DNA from: JBBRSD01 sp038245725
GTDB lineage: Bacteria > Actinomycetota > Coriobacteriia > Anaerosomatales > JAAXUF01
DNA: 64,000 nt
NCBI GenBank assembly: GCA_038245725.1
Contig: JBBRSD010000007.1
Span: forward strand, 1 to 64,000
Direction: 5' to 3'
Shown: piece by piece, positions 36,081 through 44,060 of the stretch
Numbering within the stretch: the stretch's first letter is position 1
How the letters are laid out: each line of letters starts with the position of its first letter
The notes under the pieces: model-generated
What the model saw: only the letters and a program-made list of their open reading frames with translations
Told to the model about the DNA's origin: nothing
Database searches by the model: none
Made by a program: the position numbers and the translations under genes

Positions 36081-37112
36081 ATGAAGAAAGCACTTCTCGT
36101 TCTCGCACTCGCCACGGCGATGATGATGGCGATCGTGCCGTCGGCTTTCGCTCTGCACGGTGCGTACAACTCGACCGGAGCCAGCTGTCGTGAGTGTCAC
36201 GCAGTCCACGACGCTGAGGCCCCTGGCACCAATGGCTATCTGTTCTTCAAGGCTGCTGGCCCGTACGGCGCGGCTGTTTCGTCCACTGGCGTCACCAGCA
36301 CCGGCGGACCTGGCCTTATTCCTGCTGCAGGTTTCACGAATGCAAACACTGAAAACCTGTGCGAGTATTGCCACGTTTACGGCGGTCACGTGATCGACCA
36401 GGTCTACGGCGCTGGCCTCACCGAGGGCGTCAACTCGATGGCCGCGCATCAGATCGGCGCAGCCACGATCCCGAACTCCACCAAGACCCTTGGCGCAGGT
36501 GGCCTCGAGTGCATCAACTGCCACGACGCCCTTCCGCACGCTGCCGCATCCGGCAAGACCTGGACCAACGGTAGCAGCACGCTCACGATGGTCGACCCCG
36601 CAGGCGCCACCAAGAGCATGTACACCAAGGTCACCGGCGTGGATCTCACCCCGTACGGCGGCTCGCCGGTCAACCAGTTCTGCGCACGTTGCCACGACAA
36701 GAACATGACGCTGACCCTTGGCGGCACGACTCACGTCCTGACGTCGGCCACCACCATGGACACGTCGAACTTCGGCACTGGCGTCACCGTTGCCTGGAAC
36801 GGCTCTGAGACCTGCATCAAGTGCCACGCGGTCAACGAGTTCCACAACCTGACCCAGCAGGCCGGCACCACCAAGGCCGCCGAGGGCGCCACTGGCAACT
36901 ACCTCACCCTCACGGGTAGCGCAGCTGCCACCGGCACCAAGCCGTTCCAGAGCTTCACGACTGAGGCAACTGGTACCTCCTTCACGACTTGGGGTCTCGG
37001 CATGGGCTACAACGGCCCTGGCTCTTACAAGGCTGAGGGCGTCGCTGACGGTCTCTGCATCTCTTGCCACATGAAGTCCGACTCCACCGAGGGTGTTGGC
37101 GTAAACTTCTAG
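36081..37112 (+). CDS. Secreted six-heme cytochrome c
   Basis: A 343-residue exported protein with a classical signal peptide (MKKALLVLALATAMMMAIVP, cleavage predicted after SAFA at residue 24). Six CxxCH motifs: CRECH, CEYCH, CINCH, CARCH, CIKCH, CISCH. Seven further histidines (LHG at the mature N-terminus, AVH, GGH, AAH, LPH, TTH, EFH) could give all hemes bis-His ligation. No membrane anchor or lipobox is present, so it is released or assembled outside. The core is rich in Gly, Thr and Ala. It is flanked by its own -24/-12 element and a strong terminator, so it is monocistronic and probably highly expressed. Size and heme count recall filament-forming cytochromes such as OmcS. Confidence 0.92.
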   Translation: MKKALLVLALATAMMMAIVPSAFALHGAYNSTGASCRECHAVHDAEAPGTNGYLFFKAAGPYGAAVSSTGVTSTGGPGLIPAAGFTNANTENLCEYCHVYGGHVIDQVYGAGLTEGVNSMAAHQIGAATIPNSTKTLGAGGLECINCHDALPHAAASGKTWTNGSSTLTMVDPAGATKSMYTKVTGVDLTPYGGSPVNQFCARCHDKNMTLTLGGTTHVLTSATTMDTSNFGTGVTVAWNGSETCIKCHAVNEFHNLTQQAGTTKAAEGATGNYLTLTGSAAATGTKPFQSFTTEATGTSFTTWGLGMGYNGPGSYKAEGVADGLCISCHMKSDSTEGVGVNF

Positions 37113-37152
37113 GCAACAACGTTCTTCTCCACGACGCTCTTCTGGAACGACG

Positions 37153-37190
37153 GTGGGCACCGGGAACTCTCCCGGTGCCCACTCTTTTCG
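37153..37190 (+). terminator. Intrinsic terminator after hexaheme cytochrome
   Basis: A perfect 13-base-pair stem GTGGGCACCGGGA with loop ACTC and partner TCCCGGTGCCCAC (37153-37182), followed by TCTTTTCG. It makes the cytochrome gene a single-gene unit. Confidence 0.88.
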
Positions 37191-37294
37191 CGTCAGGGCG
37201 GGCCGTCCCAAACGTCGCCCTGCGTTCGACTGGATCGATGCGTCGCTTGAGTACGATGCGTATTTCTCGTGGGGCATCTTCGATATGGTGTCAC

Positions 37295-37311
37295 TGGTAC
37301 GATTCCTGCAT
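37295..37311 (+). promoter_or_regulatory. Sigma-54-like (-24/-12) promoter of 12/11-heme cytochrome operon
   Basis: TGGTACGATTCCTGCAT: GG at 37296-37297, GC at 37308-37309, ten bases apart; 10 of 12 positions match TGGCACG-N4-TTGCW. The context GGTGTCA-C-TGGTACGA-N4-TGCATTGC repeats that at 33811-33837 with a single-base length difference upstream of the core, so the two promoters share more than the sigma contacts. It lies 83 bases before the ATG at 37394. Confidence 0.6.
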
Positions 37312-37393
37312 TGCTTAAGAAGTGTGTCGCGCAAGTCCGCATGACACCGCAGACATGTCCGAACTTCTCTGAGCTGGCGACGAGGCCCTTTGC

Positions 37394-38410
37394 ATGGTTG
37401 ACCCGACTACCCTTCCAGAGTCGCACGAAACCGCCGTGCCGAAGGCGCGTGTGACGCCCTATGCCGTCAGACGCATTTTCCGCTGGACCATGCTGCTAGC
37501 TGTCCTCGCTGTCGTGCTCTTCGTTATCTCCGGTCCGATCAGCCTTGCACAGACCGGGTCATGCGGCTCGTGTCACGCCACCCAGAAGGCGTACTCGGAC
37601 TGGCGTGCTTCATCTCACTCATATGTCCGTTGTGTGAGTTGCCACACAGAGAGAGGGTCTCTCGGAGGCGTGGGCAACAGTTTCGCGCTCGCGCAAGACG
37701 TCGTGCGGACGGTTATCGGCACCTCGGGCGCGGCGGTGGCTGTGCAGGACCGCGCGTGCACGGCGTGTCACCCGCCCGCCGAACTCGCGAAGCCCACGCT
37801 CGTCAAAGGTCTGCGCATCTCTCACTCGGGATTGACTGAGGGAGGCTACCGCTGCACCGATTGCCACGCGGGAGTTGCGCACAGCGTGCCGGTAGCCCGC
37901 ATATCTGCGGCGACCATGAGCGTGTGCGCCCGCTGCCACAACAACGTCAAACTCTCGGGCAAGTGCTCGCTGTGTCACGCTGAGGCCAAGTCGACCGGAG
38001 TCGTGTCACGTAGCGACCCGGAATGGTCGAAGACACACGGTCGGAACTGGCGGACGATGCACGGCATGGGCGACCTCTCCACGTGCACGTTGTGTCACAC
38101 CCCTCAGATGTGCCAGCGGTGTCACGGTGTGCCGCTGCCGCACGATACAAGCTTCATCGCCGAGCATGGCGCTAGTGCGCTTAAGGCGAGGACCGAGTGC
38201 CTCAACTGTCATAATCAGTCGTTCTGCGACGACTGCCACGGAATGCCGGTCCCGCATCCGGTCGGCTTCTTGGCGAGCCACCCCAAGATCGCCAAGGGCG
38301 TTCAGGATCCGCGATGCGCCAGGTGTCACCTCTCCGACGACTGTTTGTCGTGTCATGAGGACCACACTCATCCCCACGGACCGGGAGTTGGGCCGGCGAT
38401 CCCCCGATGA
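37394..38410 (+). CDS. Membrane-anchored 12-heme cytochrome c (NapC/NirT-like start)
   Basis: A 338-residue protein with a cytoplasmic N-terminus, one helix (about residues 27-52, 'IFRWTMLLAVLAVVLFVISGPISL') and 12 CxxCH motifs outside: CGSCH, CVSCH, CTACH, CTDCH, CARCH, CSLCH, CTLCH, CQRCH, CLNCH, CDDCH, CARCH, CLSCH. The first four with 'SHSYVRCVSCH' resemble the quinol-oxidising NapC/NirT tetraheme unit; repeats such as 'CQRCHGVPLPH' and 'CDDCHGMPVPH' suggest internal duplication. A likely role is taking electrons from menaquinol and passing them outward. The stop overlaps the next cytochrome gene by four bases. Confidence 0.9.
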   Translation: MVDPTTLPESHETAVPKARVTPYAVRRIFRWTMLLAVLAVVLFVISGPISLAQTGSCGSCHATQKAYSDWRASSHSYVRCVSCHTERGSLGGVGNSFALAQDVVRTVIGTSGAAVAVQDRACTACHPPAELAKPTLVKGLRISHSGLTEGGYRCTDCHAGVAHSVPVARISAATMSVCARCHNNVKLSGKCSLCHAEAKSTGVVSRSDPEWSKTHGRNWRTMHGMGDLSTCTLCHTPQMCQRCHGVPLPHDTSFIAEHGASALKARTECLNCHNQSFCDDCHGMPVPHPVGFLASHPKIAKGVQDPRCARCHLSDDCLSCHEDHTHPHGPGVGPAIPR

Positions 38411-39609
38411 ACATCTTCAGCTCTCCGGCAAGCAGAACGGTCGATCCGGCCGCATCTCAGGAGCGTCTCGCGATCATCGTGCAGACCGCCACGACTGCGC
38501 TGCGCGATCCCGCACACAATCCCATCGTCATGCTGGTGATTCTTGGGGTCGTCGCGGTGCTGCTCCTCATCATCTTGCTCGTCGTGGCGTTGGTTGTGAG
38601 GCTCGTACAGGATTGGCGCAATCCCCCTCCTCCGCCTGTGGCTCGCATGAAGACGGTCGCTGCCGAGCGGAATCCTCTCATCGAGGTCTTCACGTGGTTG
38701 ATCGTCATCCTTGCTTTGGTGGGCGGCGTGAACGTTGGGTGGCGCTACGGTATAAGCGACAGGACCTGCGCCCGATGCCACATCACGGAGTCTGCATTTG
38801 CGTCGCGCGCCACAGACGTTCATGCGAAAGTGGCGTGCAGTTCATGTCACGTGGCGCCTGGGGCGAGAGGATCGTTCCTGGGCGCGGTCACAGCGGTCAA
38901 GAATCTGCGGTCGCAGCTCGCCGGGCCTCCCGAGCGTCCGTCATCCCGGGCGGAGGTACAAAGCGCTGCGTGTTTGGCCTGCCATAAGAGCGTTGCACAG
39001 GGAGTCCTGGTGGCGTCTTCGATCCGCATGCGTCATTCAGACGTCCTCTCCGTCGGTTACAGGTGCGCCGACTGCCACACGGTTGGACACGGTACGGCCG
39101 TCATCGCGAAGCGGAACCCGAGCATGGCGCAGTGCCTCCAATGTCACGACGGCACAACGGCGTCAAGCCGCTGCGCGACGTGTCATAGCAAGGACGTGGG
39201 CGTCGCATCCGGTCGGCGTGCCATCGCGACCGATATCCCTAAGGCGCAGATCGTCGTTGACGGTTGCCGGGGGTGCCACTCGATGGCTCCGTGCATCCAG
39301 TGCCACGGAATCGAGCTGCCGCACTCTGGCCAGTTCAGGGGAGGCTCGCACGCTCGCAAAGCGCTCCTGCAGCCGAAGACATGCGTGAAGTGTCACGGCG
39401 TGGCCAGCTTCTGCAATGTATGTCACCAGTTCAGAGTGGCGGGTGGTCTTCCGCTCGGCCCCCACGGAAACAGGGCGCAGTTCGTCTCCGACCACTCGAA
39501 GCTGGGTCGAACATTCAACGATGAATCGGCCTCGTGTTATTGCCACACCAGGGGCGGTCCTCGCAAGAAGCTCTGCGCCTTCTGCCACGGACCTCAGCCT
39601 TCGCGTTAG
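38407..39609 (+). CDS. Membrane-anchored cytochrome c with 11 CxxCH and one CxCH
   Basis: A 400-residue protein, translationally coupled to the previous cytochrome and its paralogue. Two membrane helices (about 42-66, 'IVMLVILGVVAVLLLIILLVVALVV', and 91-110, 'IEVFTWLIVILALVGGVNVGW') precede CARCH, CSSCH, CLACH, CADCH, CLQCH, CATCH, CRGCH, CIQCH, CVKCH, CNVCH and CAFCH. Between the last two stands SCYCH: Cys-Tyr-Cys-His, one residue short of a heme motif, at the place of the 11th heme of the neighbour. 'CIQCHGIELPH' mirrors the neighbour's 'CQRCHGVPLPH'. The pair could act as a heteromer in the membrane. Confidence 0.9.
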   Translation: MNIFSSPASRTVDPAASQERLAIIVQTATTALRDPAHNPIVMLVILGVVAVLLLIILLVVALVVRLVQDWRNPPPPPVARMKTVAAERNPLIEVFTWLIVILALVGGVNVGWRYGISDRTCARCHITESAFASRATDVHAKVACSSCHVAPGARGSFLGAVTAVKNLRSQLAGPPERPSSRAEVQSAACLACHKSVAQGVLVASSIRMRHSDVLSVGYRCADCHTVGHGTAVIAKRNPSMAQCLQCHDGTTASSRCATCHSKDVGVASGRRAIATDIPKAQIVVDGCRGCHSMAPCIQCHGIELPHSGQFRGGSHARKALLQPKTCVKCHGVASFCNVCHQFRVAGGLPLGPHGNRAQFVSDHSKLGRTFNDESASCYCHTRGGPRKKLCAFCHGPQPSR

Positions 39610-39712
39610 TGAAAGCGCCGCGATCCGGAGTCGGGTACCATACATCGCGGCAGCGCACGTTCGGTCGTGGGCTGGCTTCGTCACTCTGACCACTCTGGAC
39701 AAAGGAGCAACC

Positions 39713-40207
39713 GTGAAGTTCTCCGGTACCGCTCACAAGTACGGCCGCGACGTCGACACCGACGTCATCATCCCCGCACGCTACCTCAACACGTCAGACC
39801 CGGCTGAGCTCGCCAAGCACTGCATGGAGGACCTCGACGCCGGGTTCGTAGGCAAGGTCACGGCAGGAGACATCCTCGTCGCCGATGAGAACTTCGGCTG
39901 TGGCTCGAGCCGCGAGCACGCCCCGATCTCGATCAAGGCGGCTGGTGTCTCCGTGGTCATCGCCAAGAGCTTCGCGCGCATCTTCTATCGCAACGCCATC
40001 AACACCGGGCTGCCCATCATGGAGGCGCCCGAAGCGGTCGACGGCATCAGCGACGGCGACGTCGTGACGGTCGACGCCGACGCAGGCACCATCACGAACG
40101 AGACCACTAACAAGGCCTACACCGCGCAGCCGTTCCCGCCGTTCGTCAAGGCGATCATCGAGGGCGGCGGTCTTGTGGAGGCGACGAAGGTGAAGGTCGG
40201 CTCGTGA
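39713..40207 (+). CDS. leuD: 3-isopropylmalate dehydratase small subunit
   Basis: A 164-residue aconitase swivel domain: 'GTAHKYGRDVDTDVIIPARYLNT', 'DILVADENFGCGSSREHAPISIKAAGVSVVIAKSFARIFYRNAINTGLPI'. It completes the isomerase with LeuC (32477-33745), from which it is parted by six kilobases of cytochrome genes. GTG start with AAAGGAG upstream, 103 bases after the cytochrome stop, so it may have its own promoter (a TACCAT at about 39637 is a weak -10 candidate) or depend on read-through. The stop overlaps leuB by four bases. Confidence 0.95.
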   Translation: MKFSGTAHKYGRDVDTDVIIPARYLNTSDPAELAKHCMEDLDAGFVGKVTAGDILVADENFGCGSSREHAPISIKAAGVSVVIAKSFARIFYRNAINTGLPIMEAPEAVDGISDGDVVTVDADAGTITNETTNKAYTAQPFPPFVKAIIEGGGLVEATKVKVGS

Positions 40208-41325
40208 CGACGCATACCTATCGCATCTGTCTGCTACCCGGTGATGGCATCGGTCCCGAGATCACGGCCGAGGCGGTCCGGGTGCTTGGCGCCATCGGCG
40301 AGAAGCATGGCGTCGCCTTCGCGTTTGACGAGGCACTTCTCGGCGGGGCTGCGATCGACGCGACGGGGAGTGCGCTGCCCGACGAGACGCTTGCGAAGGC
40401 CCGTGCGGCCGACGCGGTGCTGCTTGCGGCGATCGGTGGGCCGAAGTGGGACACAACTGACCCGGACATGCCGCGGCCGGAGCAGGGGCTGCTCGGCATC
40501 CGCAAGGGGCTGGGACTGTTCGCTAACCTGCGTCCGGTCAAGATCTTCGATGCGCTGCGCGACGCTTCATCACTCAAGCCGGAGTTCCTCGAAGGCGTCG
40601 ACATGCTCATTGTCCGCGAGCTCACCGGCGGCCTGTACTTCGGCGACCGCGCTCGGATGCGCGATGTGCCCGGTGCCGGCGAGAACGGCACCGACGGCAT
40701 GCGCGCCTACGACACGATGGACTACCGCGAGTTCGAGATCGCACGCATCGCGCGGGTGGCCTTCGACGCGGCACGTACCCGCGGCAAGAAGGTGCACAGC
40801 GTCGACAAGGCCAACGTGCTCGAAACAAGCCGCCTGTGGCGCGAGATCGTCCACCGCATCCACGCCGAGGAGTTCCCCGAGATCGAGCTCATCGACCAGC
40901 TCGTCGACAACTCGGCGATGCAGCTCATCCGCACGCCTGCGCAGTTCGACGTCATGGTCACCGAGAACATGTTCGGTGACATCCTCTCAGACGAAGCCTC
41001 GATGCTCACCGGTTCGCTCGGGATGCTCGCCAGCGCGTCGCTCGGCGACGGGACCGCGCTCTACGAGCCCAGCCACGGCTCGGCGCCTGACATCGCCGGC
41101 CTCGGCGTCGCGAACCCGCTCGCGATGCTGCTCTCGGTCGAGATGATGCTGCGCTACAGCTTTGCGATGCACGAGGCAGCCGACGAGCTCGCCGCCGCGA
41201 TCGAGCGCGTGCTCGCCGACGGCTGGCGCACGCGTGACATCGCCAGTGCCACCACACCTGCCGATAAGGTCGTCGGCACCGCTGCGATGGGCGACCTTGT
41301 GATCGGCGCATTGAGCTTGGCGTAG
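40204..41325 (+). CDS. leuB: 3-isopropylmalate dehydrogenase
   Basis: LeuB oxidises and decarboxylates 3-isopropylmalate to 2-oxoisocaproate. The 373-residue protein carries the isopropylmalate motif EQGLLGIRKGLGLFANLRPV (ExxLLxxR), 'ELTGGLYFGDR', 'DNSAMQLIRTPAQFDVMVTENMFGDILSDEASMLTGSLGML' and the NAD-type coenzyme segment 'HGSAPDIAGLGVANPLA' with Asp-Ile. Comparison with the isocitrate enzyme at 19940 cleanly separates the two. The GTG start overlaps leuD. Confidence 0.95.
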   Translation: MTTHTYRICLLPGDGIGPEITAEAVRVLGAIGEKHGVAFAFDEALLGGAAIDATGSALPDETLAKARAADAVLLAAIGGPKWDTTDPDMPRPEQGLLGIRKGLGLFANLRPVKIFDALRDASSLKPEFLEGVDMLIVRELTGGLYFGDRARMRDVPGAGENGTDGMRAYDTMDYREFEIARIARVAFDAARTRGKKVHSVDKANVLETSRLWREIVHRIHAEEFPEIELIDQLVDNSAMQLIRTPAQFDVMVTENMFGDILSDEASMLTGSLGMLASASLGDGTALYEPSHGSAPDIAGLGVANPLAMLLSVEMMLRYSFAMHEAADELAAAIERVLADGWRTRDIASATTPADKVVGTAAMGDLVIGALSLA

Positions 41326-41393
41326 CGCCCCACGACGCGACCGCCTCGGGTACACTATGACCTCACATCACCCGAGCAGCGAGGGGAGCGACG

Positions 41394-42311
41394 ATGGCTG
41401 AACTGCCGAAGGTCGACAAGATCTGGATGGACGGCGAGCTGGTCGACTGGGACAAGGCTCAGGTCCACGTACTCACCCACGGGCTCCACTACGGCTCCGG
41501 CGTCTTCGAAGGAATCCGCTGCTACGAGACCGAGGGCGGTCCCGCCGTCTTCCGCCTTACCGAGCACATGGAGCGCTTCGAGAGAAGCGCGAAGATGCTC
41601 TTCATGGAGCTCGGATACTCGGTGGAGGAGATGGTCGAGGCCGTCAAGACTACGATTCGGGTCAACAAGCTCCCGGCGTGCTACATCCGCCCGATCGCAT
41701 TTCGCGGCTACGGAGTGATGGGTCTCGACCCCATTCCGTGTCCCGTCAACGTGTCCATCGCCGCGTGGCGCTGGGAGACGTACATGGGCGAGGAGGCGCT
41801 GCGCGAAGGCGTGGACGTCGGTATCAGCTCGTGGCGCCAACGCGGCATCAACTCGATGCCTCCGGCGATCAAGGCCACCGGCAACTACCTCAACAGCTCG
41901 TTTGCCCGCATCGAGGCGAACCAGCACGGATACGCCGAGGCGATCCTGCTCAACGAGGAGGGCAAGGTCACCGAAGGCACCGGCGAGAATCTCTTCATCG
42001 TGCGCGACGGTGTCATCTCCACGCCGCCGGTCAGCGACGGCCTTCTCCAAGGCATCACGCGAGACTCGATCATGCAGCTCGCCGTCGACATGGACTACGA
42101 CGTCATCGAGGAGTCCCTCGTCCGGACCGACCTCTACACCGCCGATGAGATGTTCATGACCGGCTCTGCCGCCGAGGTCGTGCCGGTGCGCTCGGTCGAC
42201 CACCGCATCATCGGTCCCGCCGGTCCGGTCACGCTCGAACTCCAGCTGGCGTTCTTCCGCGTCGTGCACGGCGAAGAATCCGACTACGAGGAATGGCTCG
42301 AGCGGGTATAG
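41394..42311 (+). CDS. ilvE: Branched-chain amino acid aminotransferase
   Basis: A 305-residue class IV PLP aminotransferase: 'KIWMDGELVDWDKAQVHVLTHGLHYGSGVFEGIRCYE', 'ACYIRPIAFRGYGVMGL', PLP lysine in 'PPAIKATGNYLNSSFARIEA', 'EAILLNEEGKVTEGTGENLFIVRDGVISTPP', 'RTDLYTADEMFMTGSAAEVVPVRSVDHR'. It performs the last step for valine, leucine and isoleucine. CGAGGGGAG precedes the ATG. A possible -10 (TACACT at 41351-41356) in the 68-base gap after leuB hints at a separate start of transcription. Confidence 0.94.
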   Translation: MAELPKVDKIWMDGELVDWDKAQVHVLTHGLHYGSGVFEGIRCYETEGGPAVFRLTEHMERFERSAKMLFMELGYSVEEMVEAVKTTIRVNKLPACYIRPIAFRGYGVMGLDPIPCPVNVSIAAWRWETYMGEEALREGVDVGISSWRQRGINSMPPAIKATGNYLNSSFARIEANQHGYAEAILLNEEGKVTEGTGENLFIVRDGVISTPPVSDGLLQGITRDSIMQLAVDMDYDVIEESLVRTDLYTADEMFMTGSAAEVVPVRSVDHRIIGPAGPVTLELQLAFFRVVHGEESDYEEWLERV

Positions 42312-42350
42312 CGGACGACCGACCGTCGTTCCCAGCCGAGGAGGACCCCC

Positions 42351-43925
42351 GTGGTCACGCTGTACGACACCACACTTCGAGACGGCACCCAGCGCGAGGG
42401 CATGTCGCTATCGGTCGATGACAAGCTGCGTATCGCGGCCAAACTCGACCTGCTCGGCGTGCACTACATCGAGGGCGGCTTTCCCTCGTCCAACCCGAAG
42501 GACATCGAGTTCTTCGAGCGCGCCCGCACTCTCAAGCTCGAGTCCGCCGTCATCAGCGCGTTCGGGTCGACTCGGCGCAAGGGCATCAAGGCGGCCGACG
42601 ACGCCGGGCTGCAAGCGCTGCTCGACACCGGTTGCTCGGCGCTGTGCATCGTGGGCAAGACGTGGGACCTGCACGTCACCGACGCGCTCGGTGCCACGCT
42701 CGAAGAAGGCATCGAGATGGCGCGCGATTCTGTGGCGTACCTGAAGGGTGAGGGCCGCACCGTCTTCTTCGACGCCGAGCATTTCTTCGACGGCTACAAG
42801 TCCAACTCCGACTACGCCGTTGCCGTGTGCACCGCGGCCGCCGAGGCGGGTGCCGATGCGATCGTGTTGTGCGACACGAACGGCGGCATGCTGCCCGCCG
42901 ACATCGAGCGGATCGTCACCGACGTGGCGCAGCGTGTGGCGGCACCTCTCGGCATCCACACGCACAACGATTCCGGCTGCGCGGTCGCCAACTCGCTCAT
43001 CGCCGTCGGTGCCGGCTGCACGCAGGTGCAAGGCACCATCAATGGCTACGGCGAGCGCACCGGCAACGCCGATCTCATCGCGATCATCGGCGGGCTCGTC
43101 CTCAAGATGGGGGAGGACTGCATCTCCCGCGATCAGCTGCGCCTGCTCACCGAGGTCAGCCACTTCGTCTCCGAGACCGCCAACCTCACGCCGAACGCTC
43201 AGGCGCCCTACGTGGGCGCGAGCGCGTTTGCGCATAAGGGCGGCCTGCACGCGAGCGCGACCGGCCGCCTTGCCGGCGCGTACGAGCACGTCGATCCGGG
43301 CAGCGTGGGCAACCTCGCTCGCGTGGTTGTGAGCGAACTCGCCGGTCGCGCCTCGCTCACGATGAAGGCCGCCGAACTCGGCATCGATCTCACGGGCCGT
43401 GAGGCCGCGACCGTGCTCGACGAGATCAAGGATCTGGAGTACCACGGCTACAGCTTCGAGGCCGCCGACGCGTCGCTTGCCATCATGCTCAAGAAGCGCC
43501 TAGGCACCTACGAGCCCGCCTTCACCCTCGAATCGTTCCGCGTCATCGCCGACAAGCGAAAAGACGGACGAGTGTCGACCGAGGCGACCATCAAGATACA
43601 TGTCGGTGGCGACCGCTATATCGCCACCGCTGAAGGAAACGGCCCGGTCAACGCGCTGGACACGGCGTTGCGCATGGCGATCGGCCGCTTCTATCCGCAG
43701 CTCGATGCGATGGCGCTCGATGACTACAAGGTTCGTGTCCTCGAAGACAACAAGGGAACCGGCGCCATCACGCGTGTGCTCATCGAAACCAAGAACGCCG
43801 AGACCAGCTGGGGCACCGTTGGCGTCTCGGAAAATATCATCGAGGCATCGTGGGAAGCGCTTGTCGACGCCATCGAATACGGCTTGGCGCAGGTACAGCC
43901 CCCTGCGGAGGATCGCGAGCCGTAG
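42351..43925 (+). CDS. cimA: Citramalate synthase
   Basis: CimA condenses pyruvate with acetyl-CoA to (R)-citramalate, giving a threonine-independent route to 2-oxobutyrate and isoleucine. The 524-residue protein has 'LYDTTLRDGTQREGMSLSVDDKLRIAAKLDLLGVHYIEGGFPSSNPKD', 'LGIHTHNDSGCAVANSLIAVGAG' and 'QGTINGYGERTGNADL'. The 'GTQREGMS' and 'YIEGGFPSSNPKD' wording is that of the CimA (TIGR00977-type) branch rather than LeuA. A C-terminal LeuA-type regulatory domain (about 395-515) is present. GTG start with GAGGAGG upstream. No threonine deaminase is seen in the window, in keeping with this route. LeuC/D and LeuB may also serve the citramalate steps. Confidence 0.93.
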   Translation: MVTLYDTTLRDGTQREGMSLSVDDKLRIAAKLDLLGVHYIEGGFPSSNPKDIEFFERARTLKLESAVISAFGSTRRKGIKAADDAGLQALLDTGCSALCIVGKTWDLHVTDALGATLEEGIEMARDSVAYLKGEGRTVFFDAEHFFDGYKSNSDYAVAVCTAAAEAGADAIVLCDTNGGMLPADIERIVTDVAQRVAAPLGIHTHNDSGCAVANSLIAVGAGCTQVQGTINGYGERTGNADLIAIIGGLVLKMGEDCISRDQLRLLTEVSHFVSETANLTPNAQAPYVGASAFAHKGGLHASATGRLAGAYEHVDPGSVGNLARVVVSELAGRASLTMKAAELGIDLTGREAATVLDEIKDLEYHGYSFEAADASLAIMLKKRLGTYEPAFTLESFRVIADKRKDGRVSTEATIKIHVGGDRYIATAEGNGPVNALDTALRMAIGRFYPQLDAMALDDYKVRVLEDNKGTGAITRVLIETKNAETSWGTVGVSENIIEASWEALVDAIEYGLAQVQPPAEDREP

Positions 43926-43983
43926 CCACACGGCTGCTCCCCACTATCTCCATATCTGTTCCACGTGCCGTGAGCTGCAAGAA

Positions 43984-43999
43984 TGGCCTGGAACCTGCT
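43984..43999 (+). promoter_or_regulatory. Possible -24/-12 promoter of the large heme surface protein
   Basis: TGGCCTGGAACCTGCT: GG at 43985-43986, GC at 43997-43998, ten bases between; 9 of 12 positions match the sigma-54 consensus. An overlapping TAGTAT (43999-44004) could instead be a sigma-70 -10 with a poor -35. It lies about 60 bases before the start at 44061, inside an otherwise empty gap. Confidence 0.4.
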
Positions 44000-44060
44000 A
44001 GTATCTTAATGAAATCAATGCCGCGAAGGAGGTGCTCGCATCCCGCGACATGGCGTAAGC

